In this document: piece after piece, positions 33,818-44,766 of the stretch | Position numbering within the stretch: the stretch's first letter is position 1 | How the letters are laid out: each line of letters starts with the position of its first letter | Assembly: GCA_033297075.1 (NCBI GenBank) | Contig: MU858179.1 | Location: 1-64,000, forward strand | From: Rhypophila decipiens | Lineage: Eukaryota > Ascomycota > Sordariomycetes > Sordariales > Naviculisporaceae | Length of the DNA stretch: 64,000 nucleotides | Direction: 5' to 3' | Position numbers and translations under genes: made by a program | Notes under the pieces: generated by a model | The model's input: the letters and a program-made list of their open reading frames with translations, nothing else | Database searches by the model: none | Told to the model about the DNA's origin: nothing

Positions 33818-36075
33818 GCGTACCCTAGAGATCACCAACCTACTCTACGTACTTGTCCTGAATTTGTTACCCAAGCATCTAATAAGAATCATCTGGTTCA
33901 GAAAAAGAAGCAATCGACAGCGTTTCTCACCGAGACATGTGACGATTGTGTAATCACGGATATCTCCGCCCTTGATGAGACGACCCTGATAGTGACGGAA
34001 CTCACCAGCTGTGAGTGCAAGGCGCAGAGGCTCACCCGTACCATCCGACACGTCAAGTGTAATGGCAGATCCCCTTGAGTCTTGACAGCAACTGATCAGA
34101 CGAAACAAGCATACGTTTCACCAAAGTCCAGAGGTACGGTATTCATACAGATGGTCAGCTTTTATCCTCAAAGAGACAATCACAAAGAGGCCCTCGATGA
34201 TCCATGACGTTAGGATATCGTTACCGTTGGATGTCCCTGCCGGGTTGGGAACAAATCATATTCCGTAACGTGTGGGAGAGCGAGAGTCCCATCGATCTTT
34301 CTTTCCAACATCTGCCGCCACGAGGCTCGGCTTCCTTTCATGCTCGTCAGGTTTTTGGTGGGAAGGATCGAGATCCCTGCAGGTTGAAGAAAAATGTCCA
34401 ATCAAATTGCTAGAGGAAGTCGGTATTGCTTCGTCTACTAGCCCTTTAGGGTAATGGAGATGCCATACACGGCATAGGTAGAGACGTCTGCATTAACTTG
34501 CTCTTGGATGTACGGATATTGAGGTGCATACGGTACCAATCGTATTGCTGAAGCGTCATGTCATGAGAAAGGTGATATGGAGCTGGAACATGGTCAGTAA
34601 TGAAAAATACGTGGTTCCTCAACCACGTTTTCCCCGTTAAGGTACATCATATAGGCAAGAACCGACTGATGTTGCAATTGTGTTTCGATAGCGGTACCGT
34701 CGTACATACGTATGGGTATGAATCCGATGTTCTGGTGTACCGGTATATGAATGGAGACGAGAAGGGGCAAAGAGGTCTCGACCGGTCCATCATCATCAAC
34801 GACCAGTTTGCCAGACGCCCACTTTCTTACACAAGCGACAAGATTCGAGTTTGAGTGTCCCACTCTCGACGCCAAGAGTCTGCTGGAACCCCAAGAGTGC
34901 CTCATCATGCCATGTTCTTTTCCCTTGACTAGAATTCTAATTAATAAAGTGTCGGTCAGTCGTTAGGGAAGAGGGACGTGGAAGATGCCGGGCTGCACAT
35001 TGCAAACAACAAGTATGTACTGCCGCTCAGAATATCTGTCCGTGCTGACATGTTGAAGAATACCAAGCCACCGTTCCGGGTCTATTGACGCAGCAGCAGC
35101 CAGGTGAACCTCACCAAATCCATGTTGTGCTTCCAGCGGTCAAGTCGGCCGTGTTATAATAGGGGCGCATTATATAAGAAAGCGGGAGAGCAGTAAAATG
35201 GCTTGCTTGAATGGCAAGGCGTTTTTTCTCTCTCGATACAGGCCGCTGTGGGTGGTTAAACTTGGGAGAATCGAGTCGCTCGGCATGAGTGACTTTGCTC
35301 AACGTGGATTCATCTTGGGTCGAGCAGGTCACTGCCCAGCCTGGGGGCGGGCTTGGCTGTTGGCCACCCAATTAAAATCCCGTGTCTGCGGTCAGCGGTC
35401 ACTGCCAATTCAGCCCATCTGCATTCTGCAAGAGCTGAGCACCAGGAAGGCGAGTGTTGCCGCCAGGTGTACCGTAGCCCGCAGTCCGGAGCCCGCTTCT
35501 CGTTCCTTTCACTTGCTCTCTTCAATTCCTGTTTTGTCTGGCAGGGCAGTTGCAACTGTCACAGCGTGGTTTGAGTGTGTCCCTTCCAGTGTCGGTATAC
35601 CGGTAGGAACTGTGGAAAGAACGGGACGCGGGTCCTTCCTTCTCTCTCCCATCGGACATGGACGGTTGGTCCAAGGATCCGCGCTCACCCGACATTGGAC
35701 ATTCAGCCCTAAACGTGAAGACATCTACCCGACAAACTGTCAGTGAGAGCTGGTGACAATAATGTAAAGCTGGAACAAATAATATGCAGTGAAGTCAAGG
35801 GGAGCCGCCGTCTGTGACCCCTAACACAGGGTCCTGGGTGACAGGGGGCCGCGCGGTATGGTTGTGTGTCTTGTGTGAGTTTCTGCGCCGTTCAATCACT
35901 CTTGGCCCCGAACCACCATCTTGATCTCTTTCAACCACTTCAAATCGCATCTCACCCACTGAACCAAACAAAAGACATCCATCGTCGACAAGAAGAGGGG
36001 GAACAACATATCCAATAACCTCATGATTTCGATCGGGAGAACAGCGCGGCGCCACTTTCGCTCTTGGCCACAGTG
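33818..36075. other. 2.3-kb intergenic stretch
   Basis: This lies between two plus-strand genes. Several 60-180-codon open frames occur, for example at 35198-35746, but none shows a recognisable domain. It should contain the promoter of the membrane protein gene. No repeat or RNA gene was recognised. Confidence 0.5.
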
Positions 36076-38418
36076 ATGGCTACGGGGAAACGCCCTACGA
36101 CCCCGCCCGAAGCGACGCTACGGGGCAGCGGCAGCAGCGGGCTAGGTCATGTTCGATTTCGGAGCGGGCTCTTGTCGCTGCTCGCCGTCCCTGGCTTGGG
36201 CTTGCTGCAGCTGACATCTGGAACCACCACCACCACCAAGTCTTCCACCGCATCCACAGCCATCGGGACGGCAATCGCCTCTACTTCAACTGTACCATTA
36301 GCCACTGCATCGAGCGACGACTGTCGGGTCACTTTTCTCTATCCAACCGGAGACAGCCTCGAATTCTACCACCTCGATACGCTCAACGTCACTTACCAGT
36401 CTTCCTTTGCGAATCCCACTCTTCACTGCTGGTGTAGGGAGCCCGATAGTAAACAGGTCGTTGAACGTGAGTGTCTTTCCTCCTTATCTTCCAAGAGTGC
36501 CAAGGCCCTGCAAGGTCCATTATAGTTGCATGCTCAAGTTCCCCACGGCTTGGGCATCCTCCTTTTTTTTCTACCCGTCGTTTGTGGTCACCGGCGTCTT
36601 CTCATTCGGGGACCAAACCCCGTGGCTGCATCAGTGCAATCCGGCGCAGTCTTCGTTCCCCTCGACCATCGAATTGCTGACTGATCGACTCCCTAACTCT
36701 CTTCAGACCTCAGAGTCGATAATGCTAGTCCTCTCCATGGAAGCTTCCTCGTTCCGTTAAACTTTACGTCCGCCGGCGTATGCTGGTTCGACCTCCAATC
36801 CGACGACTCTCGCGACTGTCGAGACCGCAGCCAGACATTTGCGCTGTCGCCCAAACAACGCCACATCGGCCGCCGCGCCCTGCCGACTTTCGGCCTCGAC
36901 TCGCCAGATCCCATCCTGGCTCCCAGAGCGACTGTCATCGATAGCTCTTCAACTTCTTCACTCACCGCGGCCCAAACAACACCTGCTGGAGCAGCGAATT
37001 CCCAAGCGTCACGAGGCGGGGGTGATAGCCTCGGACCTGGCGCTCGAGTTGGCCTGGCTATCGGCTTGACATTTGCGGTCATTATAGTCGGCGCCATGGC
37101 AGCCTTTCTTATTTTTCGGCGTCGAAAGCGCCACCAGGACGCGACGCTAGCTGGTGCCATATTCGACCACGACCGGCGACATGGGAGAAAGGGCCCCGAG
37201 AAGAACTCACGGAACGTTGCACCTTCGGTACAGTCTGGAAACTCGGACGAACCCCTTTATCCTGTCCAGCCCGTCTTCGATGGCTATCCAGGCTCCACGG
37301 GCTATGACGATGTGCGGTCAATAGAATCCAGCACACAAGGCCATTCACCCACGATGCCTCATTCTCCGACCTTCTCGCAAAATACCCATAATGGCCATTG
37401 GGGTGGTCAAGAACACCGATATACCGGCCGGGATGAGCTCCATCCCGAACACCGGTACAGCGGTCGGGACGAGCTCCATGCTGCGCGGATGAACTCGACC
37501 GTCGCGGTAGTAACATCATATGGGCCTAATCCCGTCACCCCTACTCTAACCCCCCGCCCCAGTTCGCGCGTAGACTTGAACGTACGGGCCGGTAACGTGT
37601 CTGTCGATAGTCGCGAGGACATTCCACCTATGCCGGGTGTCAGTATTATGCCGGAATACATAACTTTTGGTGTCTCCTCCCACCAGCCCATTTCCCGGAT
37701 CGAGACGACGCAGATGCCCTCGCCGCCGCGAAAAGCCGCACCGCCAATAGTAGTCTCGTATGGGCCCAACCGAGTCACACCGACACCGGCGGTGACGACA
37801 CCCACCGTTCCGCTAGACGACGCCATAGTCAAGCGGAGGATACAACATAATAACCACAACAACAATCAGGCCGCGATACGCAACATTCCACCGCCTCTGG
37901 AAAACCACGACTCATGGGGTTCTGAAGACGAGCCGATGATGGCAGCATCGACCATGGGTCCCCTTCCGCCCTACGCAACATCTGAGGAATTCGACGCCAT
38001 GGAAAAGGGCGCTGTCCGGAAACTACCCGAGCCCGAAGCCTATGAGCTGCCCCCGACGAAAGACGGGTTCTACTCCAATGGCAACGACATCGTCGAATAC
38101 GAGCTCCCGGGTTCGGCGCCCCAGAGCGAACCACAGCTGCCGTATGATCCATATCGACAGCGATTGGCGGATAGTGATGCGGGACCTTCGAACGGAAGAA
38201 GCGGCGGGTGGAGGGATATTGATGAGCAGAAATTCCTGCTTTCGGATGCAGATATGGCCAAGCTCCGGGAGGAAAAGGTCCGGCAGCGGGCGGCGAGATT
38301 GGCCGCTGAACAAGAGCAGCAAAGAAAACAAGAGCTAGAGGAGCAACGGTTGCAGCAAGGGCAAGGAGAGAGCTATAGGATGGAGGAGGTGCCTTCTGGG
38401 TCCATGGCCAGAAGGTGA
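36076..38418 (+). CDS. Single-pass membrane protein with Ser/Thr-rich ectodomain
   Basis: Two exons (36076-36466 and 36707-38418) around a 240-nt GT-AG intron give 700 residues. A hydrophobic stretch near residues 31-47 (SGLLSLLAVPGLGLLQL) looks like a late signal sequence. It is followed by a Thr/Ser-rich stalk and a folded part with several cysteines (about residues 78-185). The membrane helix is at about 245-267 (from VGLAIGLTFAVIIVGAMAAF) and is followed by the basic stop-transfer FRRRKRH. The cytoplasmic tail of about 430 residues is disordered, with a duplicated EHRY(T/S)GRDELH motif, two copies of SYGPN(P/R)VTPT, and an acidic-basic coiled coil at the very C-terminus. The layout resembles fungal cell-surface sensors of the Mid2/Wsc type, but no WSC domain is seen, so a sensor role is inference. 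Confidence 0.85.
37412..37483 (+). repeat. Near-tandem duplication inside the membrane protein gene
   Basis: A block of about 36 nt encoding EHRYTGRDELHP is followed directly by a diverged copy encoding EHRYSGRDELHA. It keeps the reading frame and lengthens the cytoplasmic tail. The nucleotide differences are mostly silent, so the repeat is not brand new. Confidence 0.7.
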
Positions 38419-39355
38419 CCAGGCGGTAACCATGATGGCCATTACAGGACTATCATGACACTAAATTGAAGCCCAATATAATTACTTGGGAATGAGGGAA
38501 GGGCTAAGAGCCACAAAGGAAAAGTTTAATCTGTTAGCAGAAAACAGGGGACGAAAAAGAAGAGTGTAGCATTATACCACGGGCAAGGGCGTTTTCAGAG
38601 ATATCATTTCTTTTTCGGATATTCTGTCATTTGGGAATAGCGAGGGAATTGCATTATTGGATATTTCGTTTTTTAAATTGGATATGGCCATCCCTTGGGT
38701 GAAAGGGAGAGGAAGCAAAGCAGAAAGAGGGGCAGAAAGGCAAGAGACAGAGACAGAGACCAACGACGTGCATGCCTCGTACGGATACAGCACTAGACAC
38801 AAAAATAAAGCCTCCAAATTTACCGTTCAACTTGGCTTTCAAGAGAATGTTGTAGTACCGTTGGTGGGTTGAACAGTTTCAGATCCCGGTATCAGGTAGG
38901 TCTGTGGAGATGACGATTCAATACGTAGACATGATATCAATGACAAGGTCGCCTGTTTTGCTCTCCCCAATACCCTGACGTCCATCTCCAAGGGAGCTCA
39001 CAATCTCCTTTTATCTGCTGAAAGGAGGTATGTGAGAATAAAGCAACTGAATATCGCGGTTCTTGCCCAAGCCCACAACCAAGCACTCTCATCGTCAAGG
39101 CTATCGGGGTCCCGGGACTTGCCCTATCAGTTCAATAGCAGGAGAATACGCAGTGTACATTTCCTAGAAGCAGTGACAATATTCGTATGTAGTGCTTGCC
39201 CACGGAGGTAAGAGGGCATAACTAATACTTGTTCTCAAGAGCTAGTGTTTAAAACCGGACCCCTAGCGGACAGTTTGTTCCTTTTGGCCATCGACGGGAT
39301 GGAGATGACGGTTGCCCTATTGCTAGCAGCGGAATAGTCGTCATCAGGTGATTAG
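38419..39355. other. Intergenic between convergent genes
   Basis: This holds the 3' untranslated regions of the membrane protein gene (+) and the GH16 gene (-). No conserved frame, RNA gene or strong repeat was recognised. Confidence 0.5.
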
Positions 39356-40554
39356 CTAATTATAACTAGAGACTTCCAAGTTGCGAACTTGGAATAGGGT
39401 GTCTTTGTAGTGGAGCAAGGGTTGTCAGCACCAGCTCGGACGGGTTTGTTCACTCCAGAGAGGGAATCAAGAAGTTTAGTAGAAGACGACATACCTTGTT
39501 CAGGACCAGGCGAGCCACTCGAACCTTCCATTTGTAGGTCAATAATCCTAGCAGTAGCATCTCAGTCTCATCAGTATAATATTTTTTCAACGCAGCAAAC
39601 CATGGTAGAGAGGCAGAGAAAATAAAAAAAACGTACAAATACATGCCCTGCCCGACAAAGCCTTTCCCATACTGCGTCTCGATAACCGCGCCATCGAGGA
39701 GGAACTTGGCAGAGACGTCTTTCCCATTGGCCAGAGCGCGGACTTGGACGAGGATGCTGTGGAATTTCTCGGGCGATGGGTAGGCTACGTCTCTGGCTCG
39801 GACCTGGGACGAGGTGTTGAACGTGTTGAAGGATATCTTGCCCGAGCCTTTCCACTCTGCTAGGTCGATTTCGGGGGGCCACTGCTTATATAAATCCCCA
39901 TAAATAATCAGTATACGTACCTAATTTTCTTGGTATGGTTGTCTTCTCTCCTGGGAACACAGTGGTAGTACCTTTTGTTGCCGTAGAAATCAACAGGGAG
40001 AACGCGAGGGGGGGCATATGATATCTACCAACAAAGGGACTGGACAGGGCAGGACAGTGATCAATCTGGGCCAATGACCAAAAGAAAGTAAACAAAAATC
40101 ATACCCCCTTAACCCCAGTAACCCAAAAAGCAGGCCAAGTCCCCCTCCCAACAGGAGCCCTAAACTCACCCCCAAAATCAAACCCACTCCCCGGCACACT
40201 CCCCACGGTAAAATGTTGCTTAGCAGATACCGTGCCGCTGAGATACCTAATGTTTATTTGCTTGCCCCCATGGGAGGCTGGTTTCTGGCTGCCGGCAGGT
40301 ACACGCTTCGCCGTCAATGTCAAGGTTCCATTTCCATTTGTTGGATCGAGCTTGATTTGCGATGCCGCCATGCGGGCTGCCCCGTTGTGGTCTGTTCCCC
40401 AGGGGTAGTTTGGATCCCAGTGGGCTGAGAAGATGGATTGGTTTTGGAAGGAGGTTTGTGGGATTATGGTTGTTTTCTTGAGAGTCTGAGCGGAAGAGAA
40501 CAGCGGGATGGCAAGGAGCAGGAGGGGGAGGGTTCTGGGGTTGGGTGGCTTCAT
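39356..40554 (-). CDS. Secreted glycoside hydrolase family 16 (beta-glucanase type)
   Basis: Four exons (40554-40105, 39881-39637, 39547-39495, 39402-39356) join in frame to 264 residues, compact for the family. The first 23 residues form a signal peptide with a Leu-rich core, cut near SSAQ. The catalytic motif EIDLAE (Glu154, Asp156, Glu159) follows directly after the first junction and fits the GH16 ExDxxE pattern, with Glu154 as likely nucleophile and Glu159 as acid/base. Substrate-cleft and strand motifs include GSGFDFGGEFRAP, GTWPAFWV and MYLIIDLQMEGSSGSPGP. The short last exon supplies DTLFQVRNLEVS and the stop. It should hydrolyse beta-1,3 or mixed-linked glucan outside the cell, for wall remodelling or nutrition. 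The first intron (223 nt) is longer than the others. Confidence 0.9.
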
Positions 40555-41202
40555 TTTAGGTAGTAGTTTGGGCGCGCTGGTTTGAAAGTGGTGATGGTGT
40601 GAAATGAAGCCTTCACTTGGGTTCCGAGGTACGATCTGTTCGTTCAAAAGGGATTGTTGGTGGTTTGGAAGGTTATGCCTGGAGCATATAGGGCAGCGTC
40701 CTCTTATGATATAAGAAACCATGTTTCAACAGTCCTTTTATTCTCAAGGCCGGGCACTTGAATCCGGGGATCACGAGTGCGGAGAATCAATATACCATCA
40801 ATTAGGAGCGGGCGTTCATAGTGAGAACGTGATACCGGCAGCAATGTCTATCAGCCTAATTTAGATCTTCCGTGTGCGTTCGTGGATATACTCAATGGGA
40901 ATGAGCTGTACCATTTTCGAAATTCGAATTGCGAATGGATTCAATGGTGTCAAAACCTATGTTCATTCTTATCGCCTCTTCGTTGTGCTGGGTGACTGTG
41001 GTTAAGATATGCTCTGTGAGTCTTGAGGTCCCTGCTGATGCGACTGAGCTTCTGGCTGGTCCCGTCTGGTCTTTATATGGTCAGTCAGATCAAAGTGTTC
41101 TCCGCGAGATGGCCTGGAGGGCGAGTATTAAAGATTAATATTGAACCGATATACAAGAAATTAAAGACCGAGGCCTACTGTTCACATCAAGGTAGAACGG
41201 CA
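40555..41202. other. Intergenic, GH16 promoter / DUF7136 3' side
   Basis: Both flanking genes are on the minus strand. A TATA-like sequence on the minus strand lies at about 40703-40715, some 150 bases upstream of the GH16 start codon. Nothing else was recognised. Confidence 0.45.
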
Positions 41203-42174
41203 TTACAAAGCCAGCCCGCAGAGGACACACGCCGCCGCGAGGGCTGTCTGCATGGGGTTCGCCCACGCCGTCACAAGCCCAGCGGCACCGGTACTCGTCG
41301 ACGTGGATACCTCCTCGCTCGTCGTAGTCGGCGTAGCCAGCCTCTCGACTGCACTCGAGATGGCACTCAAAATAGGCTTATCCACCTTCAACGCGCACGG
41401 ATTCGCCCGATTTTTCCTCGCTTCCGTCGCAGGGCTTCTCTCAGAATGACCCTCAAAATAGACTGGGCATGTATCGGGGGCCGTGGTATTCGGCAGGATA
41501 TCCACCAGCGAGCCATACGCGGGACATTCCGGAATCGACTTCATGATGTCGACCTCGATGGGGTCCCGAACGAGCTGATCGGGTGGTAAATAGTCCTGCA
41601 ACTGGGGACGGTCGATGTTGAAGATGATGCGGGTTATTCCTGCAGTTCTTATATCGCAGAATGCCCTGTTGTTTTCGTCTTGCCAGGGCTCGACTTGGAC
41701 GTAGTAGGTCACCACGTATCTGTATTCTGGCTGGCCGACTCTACCGGAGTTCATGTTGAGGATATCTGTCATGTTGACGACACTTGCAAGGATGGCGTAG
41801 TCGCCCTTGTCGGGGGACTGGGTGACTACTGCGTCGGTCAAGTTGATATACTTGGTTACGAGCCCCGTGTATCCCGGCATTAGGCCGTCTTGACGGTAGG
41901 CGTCGACGTGGAATGCCACCCGAGGCCAGAGATAGCCGGCGGTAAAATTCCGAGCCTTTTCCGTGGCTGACAAGGCTGCCTGGAGGACCGAGACGTTCTG
42001 GACGGCCAAGACTATTGGAAAGACATCCGAATTCTTGTATGTCTCATTTTGTGGAAAGATAAAGTCCATCTCGACTGTTGGGGGGAGGACGAGGCCATTG
42101 TTGGTTGATTCTTGTGCGATGGCGGTGGAAGCGAGGGTCGCGAGGGCGGAAAACACCCGGATGAGACGGCTCAT
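41203..42174 (-). CDS. DUF7136 secreted protein with GPI-anchor-type C-terminus
   Basis: A single exon encodes 323 residues. Residues 1-20 are a signal peptide cut after AIA. The main part (about 30-250) matches the fungal DUF7136 pattern as I know it: EMDFIFPQNETY, then FPIVLAVQN, then a C-terminal cluster with CPAYGSLVDILPNTTAPDTCP. Several Asn-x-Thr/Ser sites allow N-glycosylation (NETY, NVS, NFT, NLT, NMT). After a Ser/Thr-rich linker the protein ends in a hydrophobic tail (ALAAACVLCGLAL) without a cytoplasmic part, typical of a GPI-anchor signal. It is therefore probably a cell-surface or cell-wall protein. DUF7136 has no established function. It lies directly upstream of the GH16 gene on the same strand, about 650 bp away. 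Confidence 0.88.
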   Translation of the reverse strand: MSRLIRVFSALATLASTAIAQESTNNGLVLPPTVEMDFIFPQNETYKNSDVFPIVLAVQNVSVLQAALSATEKARNFTAGYLWPRVAFHVDAYRQDGLMPGYTGLVTKYINLTDAVVTQSPDKGDYAILASVVNMTDILNMNSGRVGQPEYRYVVTYYVQVEPWQDENNRAFCDIRTAGITRIIFNIDRPQLQDYLPPDQLVRDPIEVDIMKSIPECPAYGSLVDILPNTTAPDTCPVYFEGHSERSPATEARKNRANPCALKVDKPILSAISSAVERLATPTTTSEEVSTSTSTGAAGLVTAWANPMQTALAAACVLCGLAL

Positions 42175-43495
42175 TCTGTCGTCGTGTTTGTTGTCGTCGT
42201 CCTTTATGTCAGTGTCTCGCAGTTATTCGGATCTATTCGGATCGCGGGTTCTCGTATTCCAGCTGTCCAAGTATGAGTACGAGTCCTTTGGGAAAATTGA
42301 TGGCGAGGATTGTTGTGGTGGCGAGTGAAAGAGGCAAACGTAAAGAGCGGACTTGTCGCTTGACAGATTCACCTGGCAAGAAAGAAAATTTAAAAGAAAG
42401 AGAGCGACCAAAGTTGGCGGTTTGCAAATTTGCAAATGACAAAACTTGAAGCAGTACTAGTATCAAAGAGGGATACAATATCGGTGAATGTAACTGGTGC
42501 CTGTGGTGGCCGATCCGACTTCCAAGGAATCCTTCAACGACGCTTTGCTCCATTGAGTCCTGGGTGGTTACATGGTTCCGCAGTTAGATCTTGGGATGCC
42601 GGCGAGGGTGCCGATTTATGCGAGGAAATGAGTAAGTCCTTGGTTGATGTTGACTTCCAACATTGGAACGATCTGGTGATGTCCATCATGGTGTTGAGGC
42701 TGTTGTGTGGAATCAATGAGCTTGTTGCAGCTGCACGATGCAAGCCACCGTCCCAAAGGAAGCCCAGGGTGCTGTCGTTCAGGGGCTGCAGTGGAAATAG
42801 CGCGGAATTCCCCCGCCTCCACCGATCCGGACCAGGGGTCGTGAAATGCCGGGCTGAGCCGATGGGACCAAAACTGAGATCCCTGCCAAGAACTGTTGAC
42901 GGCATGACGTCTTTCGCGGGGAAAGATTGATGTTCAACTGATCGTGAAAAGACATCGGTCCAGGGGCTGAAGAAGCTTATTTTAAGAAGCCCGGGCGCGA
43001 TATGGTTATCTCCAGGAAGGTGCCAGCCATGTCGCAGCGGTATTGGAACTGAATAAGATGACGTGCAAAAACGTTGCTATCCGGCAGGGAAAACCGAAGA
43101 GGGGCTCGCTGCTTTGTATCAACCTGAAAAGAGAAATTCGGGATTAAGATAACCACGAGGAAGCCGCGAGAACGAGCCCAAAAAAGCCTCCACCTGCCGG
43201 ATTTAGACCCTCTTCTCGAACAATTCGATACTGAGCCATTTGCCGTTCGTTACCCGCGACCCGCCATCCCGGTATGCTTCGGCAGAGCACAAGGACTCGC
43301 CTCTTTGGCCGAAGAAGAGCCCCCCTCGTCGCTCCGATACAAGCCATTGTTGTGGCCCGGAGGGGTCTGAGTGAGCCTCCATTATCACCACCAGTAGTAT
43401 ATCATCACCACCACAATCCCTCACTTATACAGACCTCCTCGATCCACTCCAAACGTAAACAACAACCCTCACCTCTCAATCCCACCGCCGCCAAA
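42175..43495. other. Divergent promoter region, DUF7136 / flavin-reductase-like
   Basis: This 1.3-kb stretch separates divergent genes. An ATG at 43274 opens a frame continuous with the downstream flavin-reductase-like gene (see findings). No other gene was recognised. Confidence 0.5.
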
Positions 43496-44508
43496 ATGTC
43501 CTCACAACAACAAAAAACCCAAGCCGAACTAACAGGCGAGTTCGAAAAAGAAATAAAACGCAACCCCCACGGCAACTTCAAACAAGTCGAAGCCGCCCGC
43601 CCACCATGGGAACCCGCCGCCTCCCCGCGATACACCCAAACCGCCCAACCATCCTGGACATTCGGCACCGGCGCCAACAACCTCCCCTCCCCCTCCCCCC
43701 TCCCCAAATCCATCTCAATCGACCCCTACGCAGACGGCCGTTCCCCGGGGTTAAACTACAAACTCCTCATCAGCGCCATCACACCGCGCCCAATCGCCCT
43801 CCTATCCACCCGCTCCCCCGACGGAACAATCCAAAACCTAGCACCATTCAGTTACTTCAACGTCATCTCGCACGATCCCCCCCTTTTCATAATCGGCTTT
43901 GTCGGCGCGGCGTCGAACCCGTCTTGCAAGGATAGCCTGCGCAACATGCTCGAGTCCAAGGAGTGCGTGATCAACATCATCAGCGAGGGTATAATCGAGG
44001 CGGCGAATTCCACCTCCATCAACGCGCCGTATGGAGTTTCCGAATGGGATGTCAGCGGTCTTACCCCCGTCTATGATTGTGAGACTGTCTCCAACCTGCC
44101 GAGGGTCAAGGAGGCGGTGTTTAGTATCGAGGGCAAGCTGGAATCCAGCCGCGAGTTTGAGTCCAGGGCTGTTCCCGGTAGGATGGGGACTACGCTTGTT
44201 GTCATTGAGGGGACTAGATTCTGGGCTAGGGAGGATGCTCTTGATGCTGAGGGGGGATTGTTGAAGACTGATGTAGGTCTTTTATTTCTTTGCTTTGGAT
44301 TTGGAGGGGAAAGAATGGAAATGCTAACATTGATAATTAATAGGTTCTTCGACCAATGGGCAGAATGGGCGGGATTACTTACTCTAGACAGATCGAGACT
44401 ATCGAGCTGCCGCGTCCTGATTTTGAGCGGGATTTGGGTGGTCATGAGGGACTGGCCAAGATTAAGGAGAAGAGGGCCAAGGAGAACGGGGAGGAGGTCC
44501 TGAACTGA
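43496..44508 (+). CDS. Flavin reductase-like (FMN-binding split barrel) protein
   Basis: Two exons (43496-44272 and 44344-44508) around a 71-nt GT-AG intron give 313 residues. After a polar N-terminal region, the split-barrel domain runs from about residue 80 to 275. It includes the conserved block LISAITPRPIALLSTRSPDG, then NLAPFSYFNVISHDPPLF, a KDSLRNMLESKECVINI segment and NAPYGVSEWDVSGL. This is the layout of the flavin reductase/DIM6-NTAB family, which binds FMN and acts in NAD(P)H-dependent flavin or small-molecule reduction. The exact substrate is unknown. The start at 43496 has a good context (CAAAATG). An in-frame ATG at 43274 would add 74 residues with a mitochondrial-type N-terminus. 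The 3' end converges on DRS1, 258 bp away. Confidence 0.9.
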
Positions 44509-44766
44509 GGGTGGTAAAACCAGGTTTGAGTGAACTTTTAGTTCAACAAGATGTTTACAATGACGATATATAGAGATGGAAATGGAATTACTGTATCATT
44601 CAAGTCGTCCTGATCTTATGACGACTATATAACCAACAAGCCGTCAAACTGTTGTGGCCATCTTGAGCTTGAACACAGTATTACTTCCATGGCAATATCA
44701 GATCTCTAGACAAAAACAAACTCAACTCAAACCACAAGCACTACTTATTTACATGGTCCGGACGTC

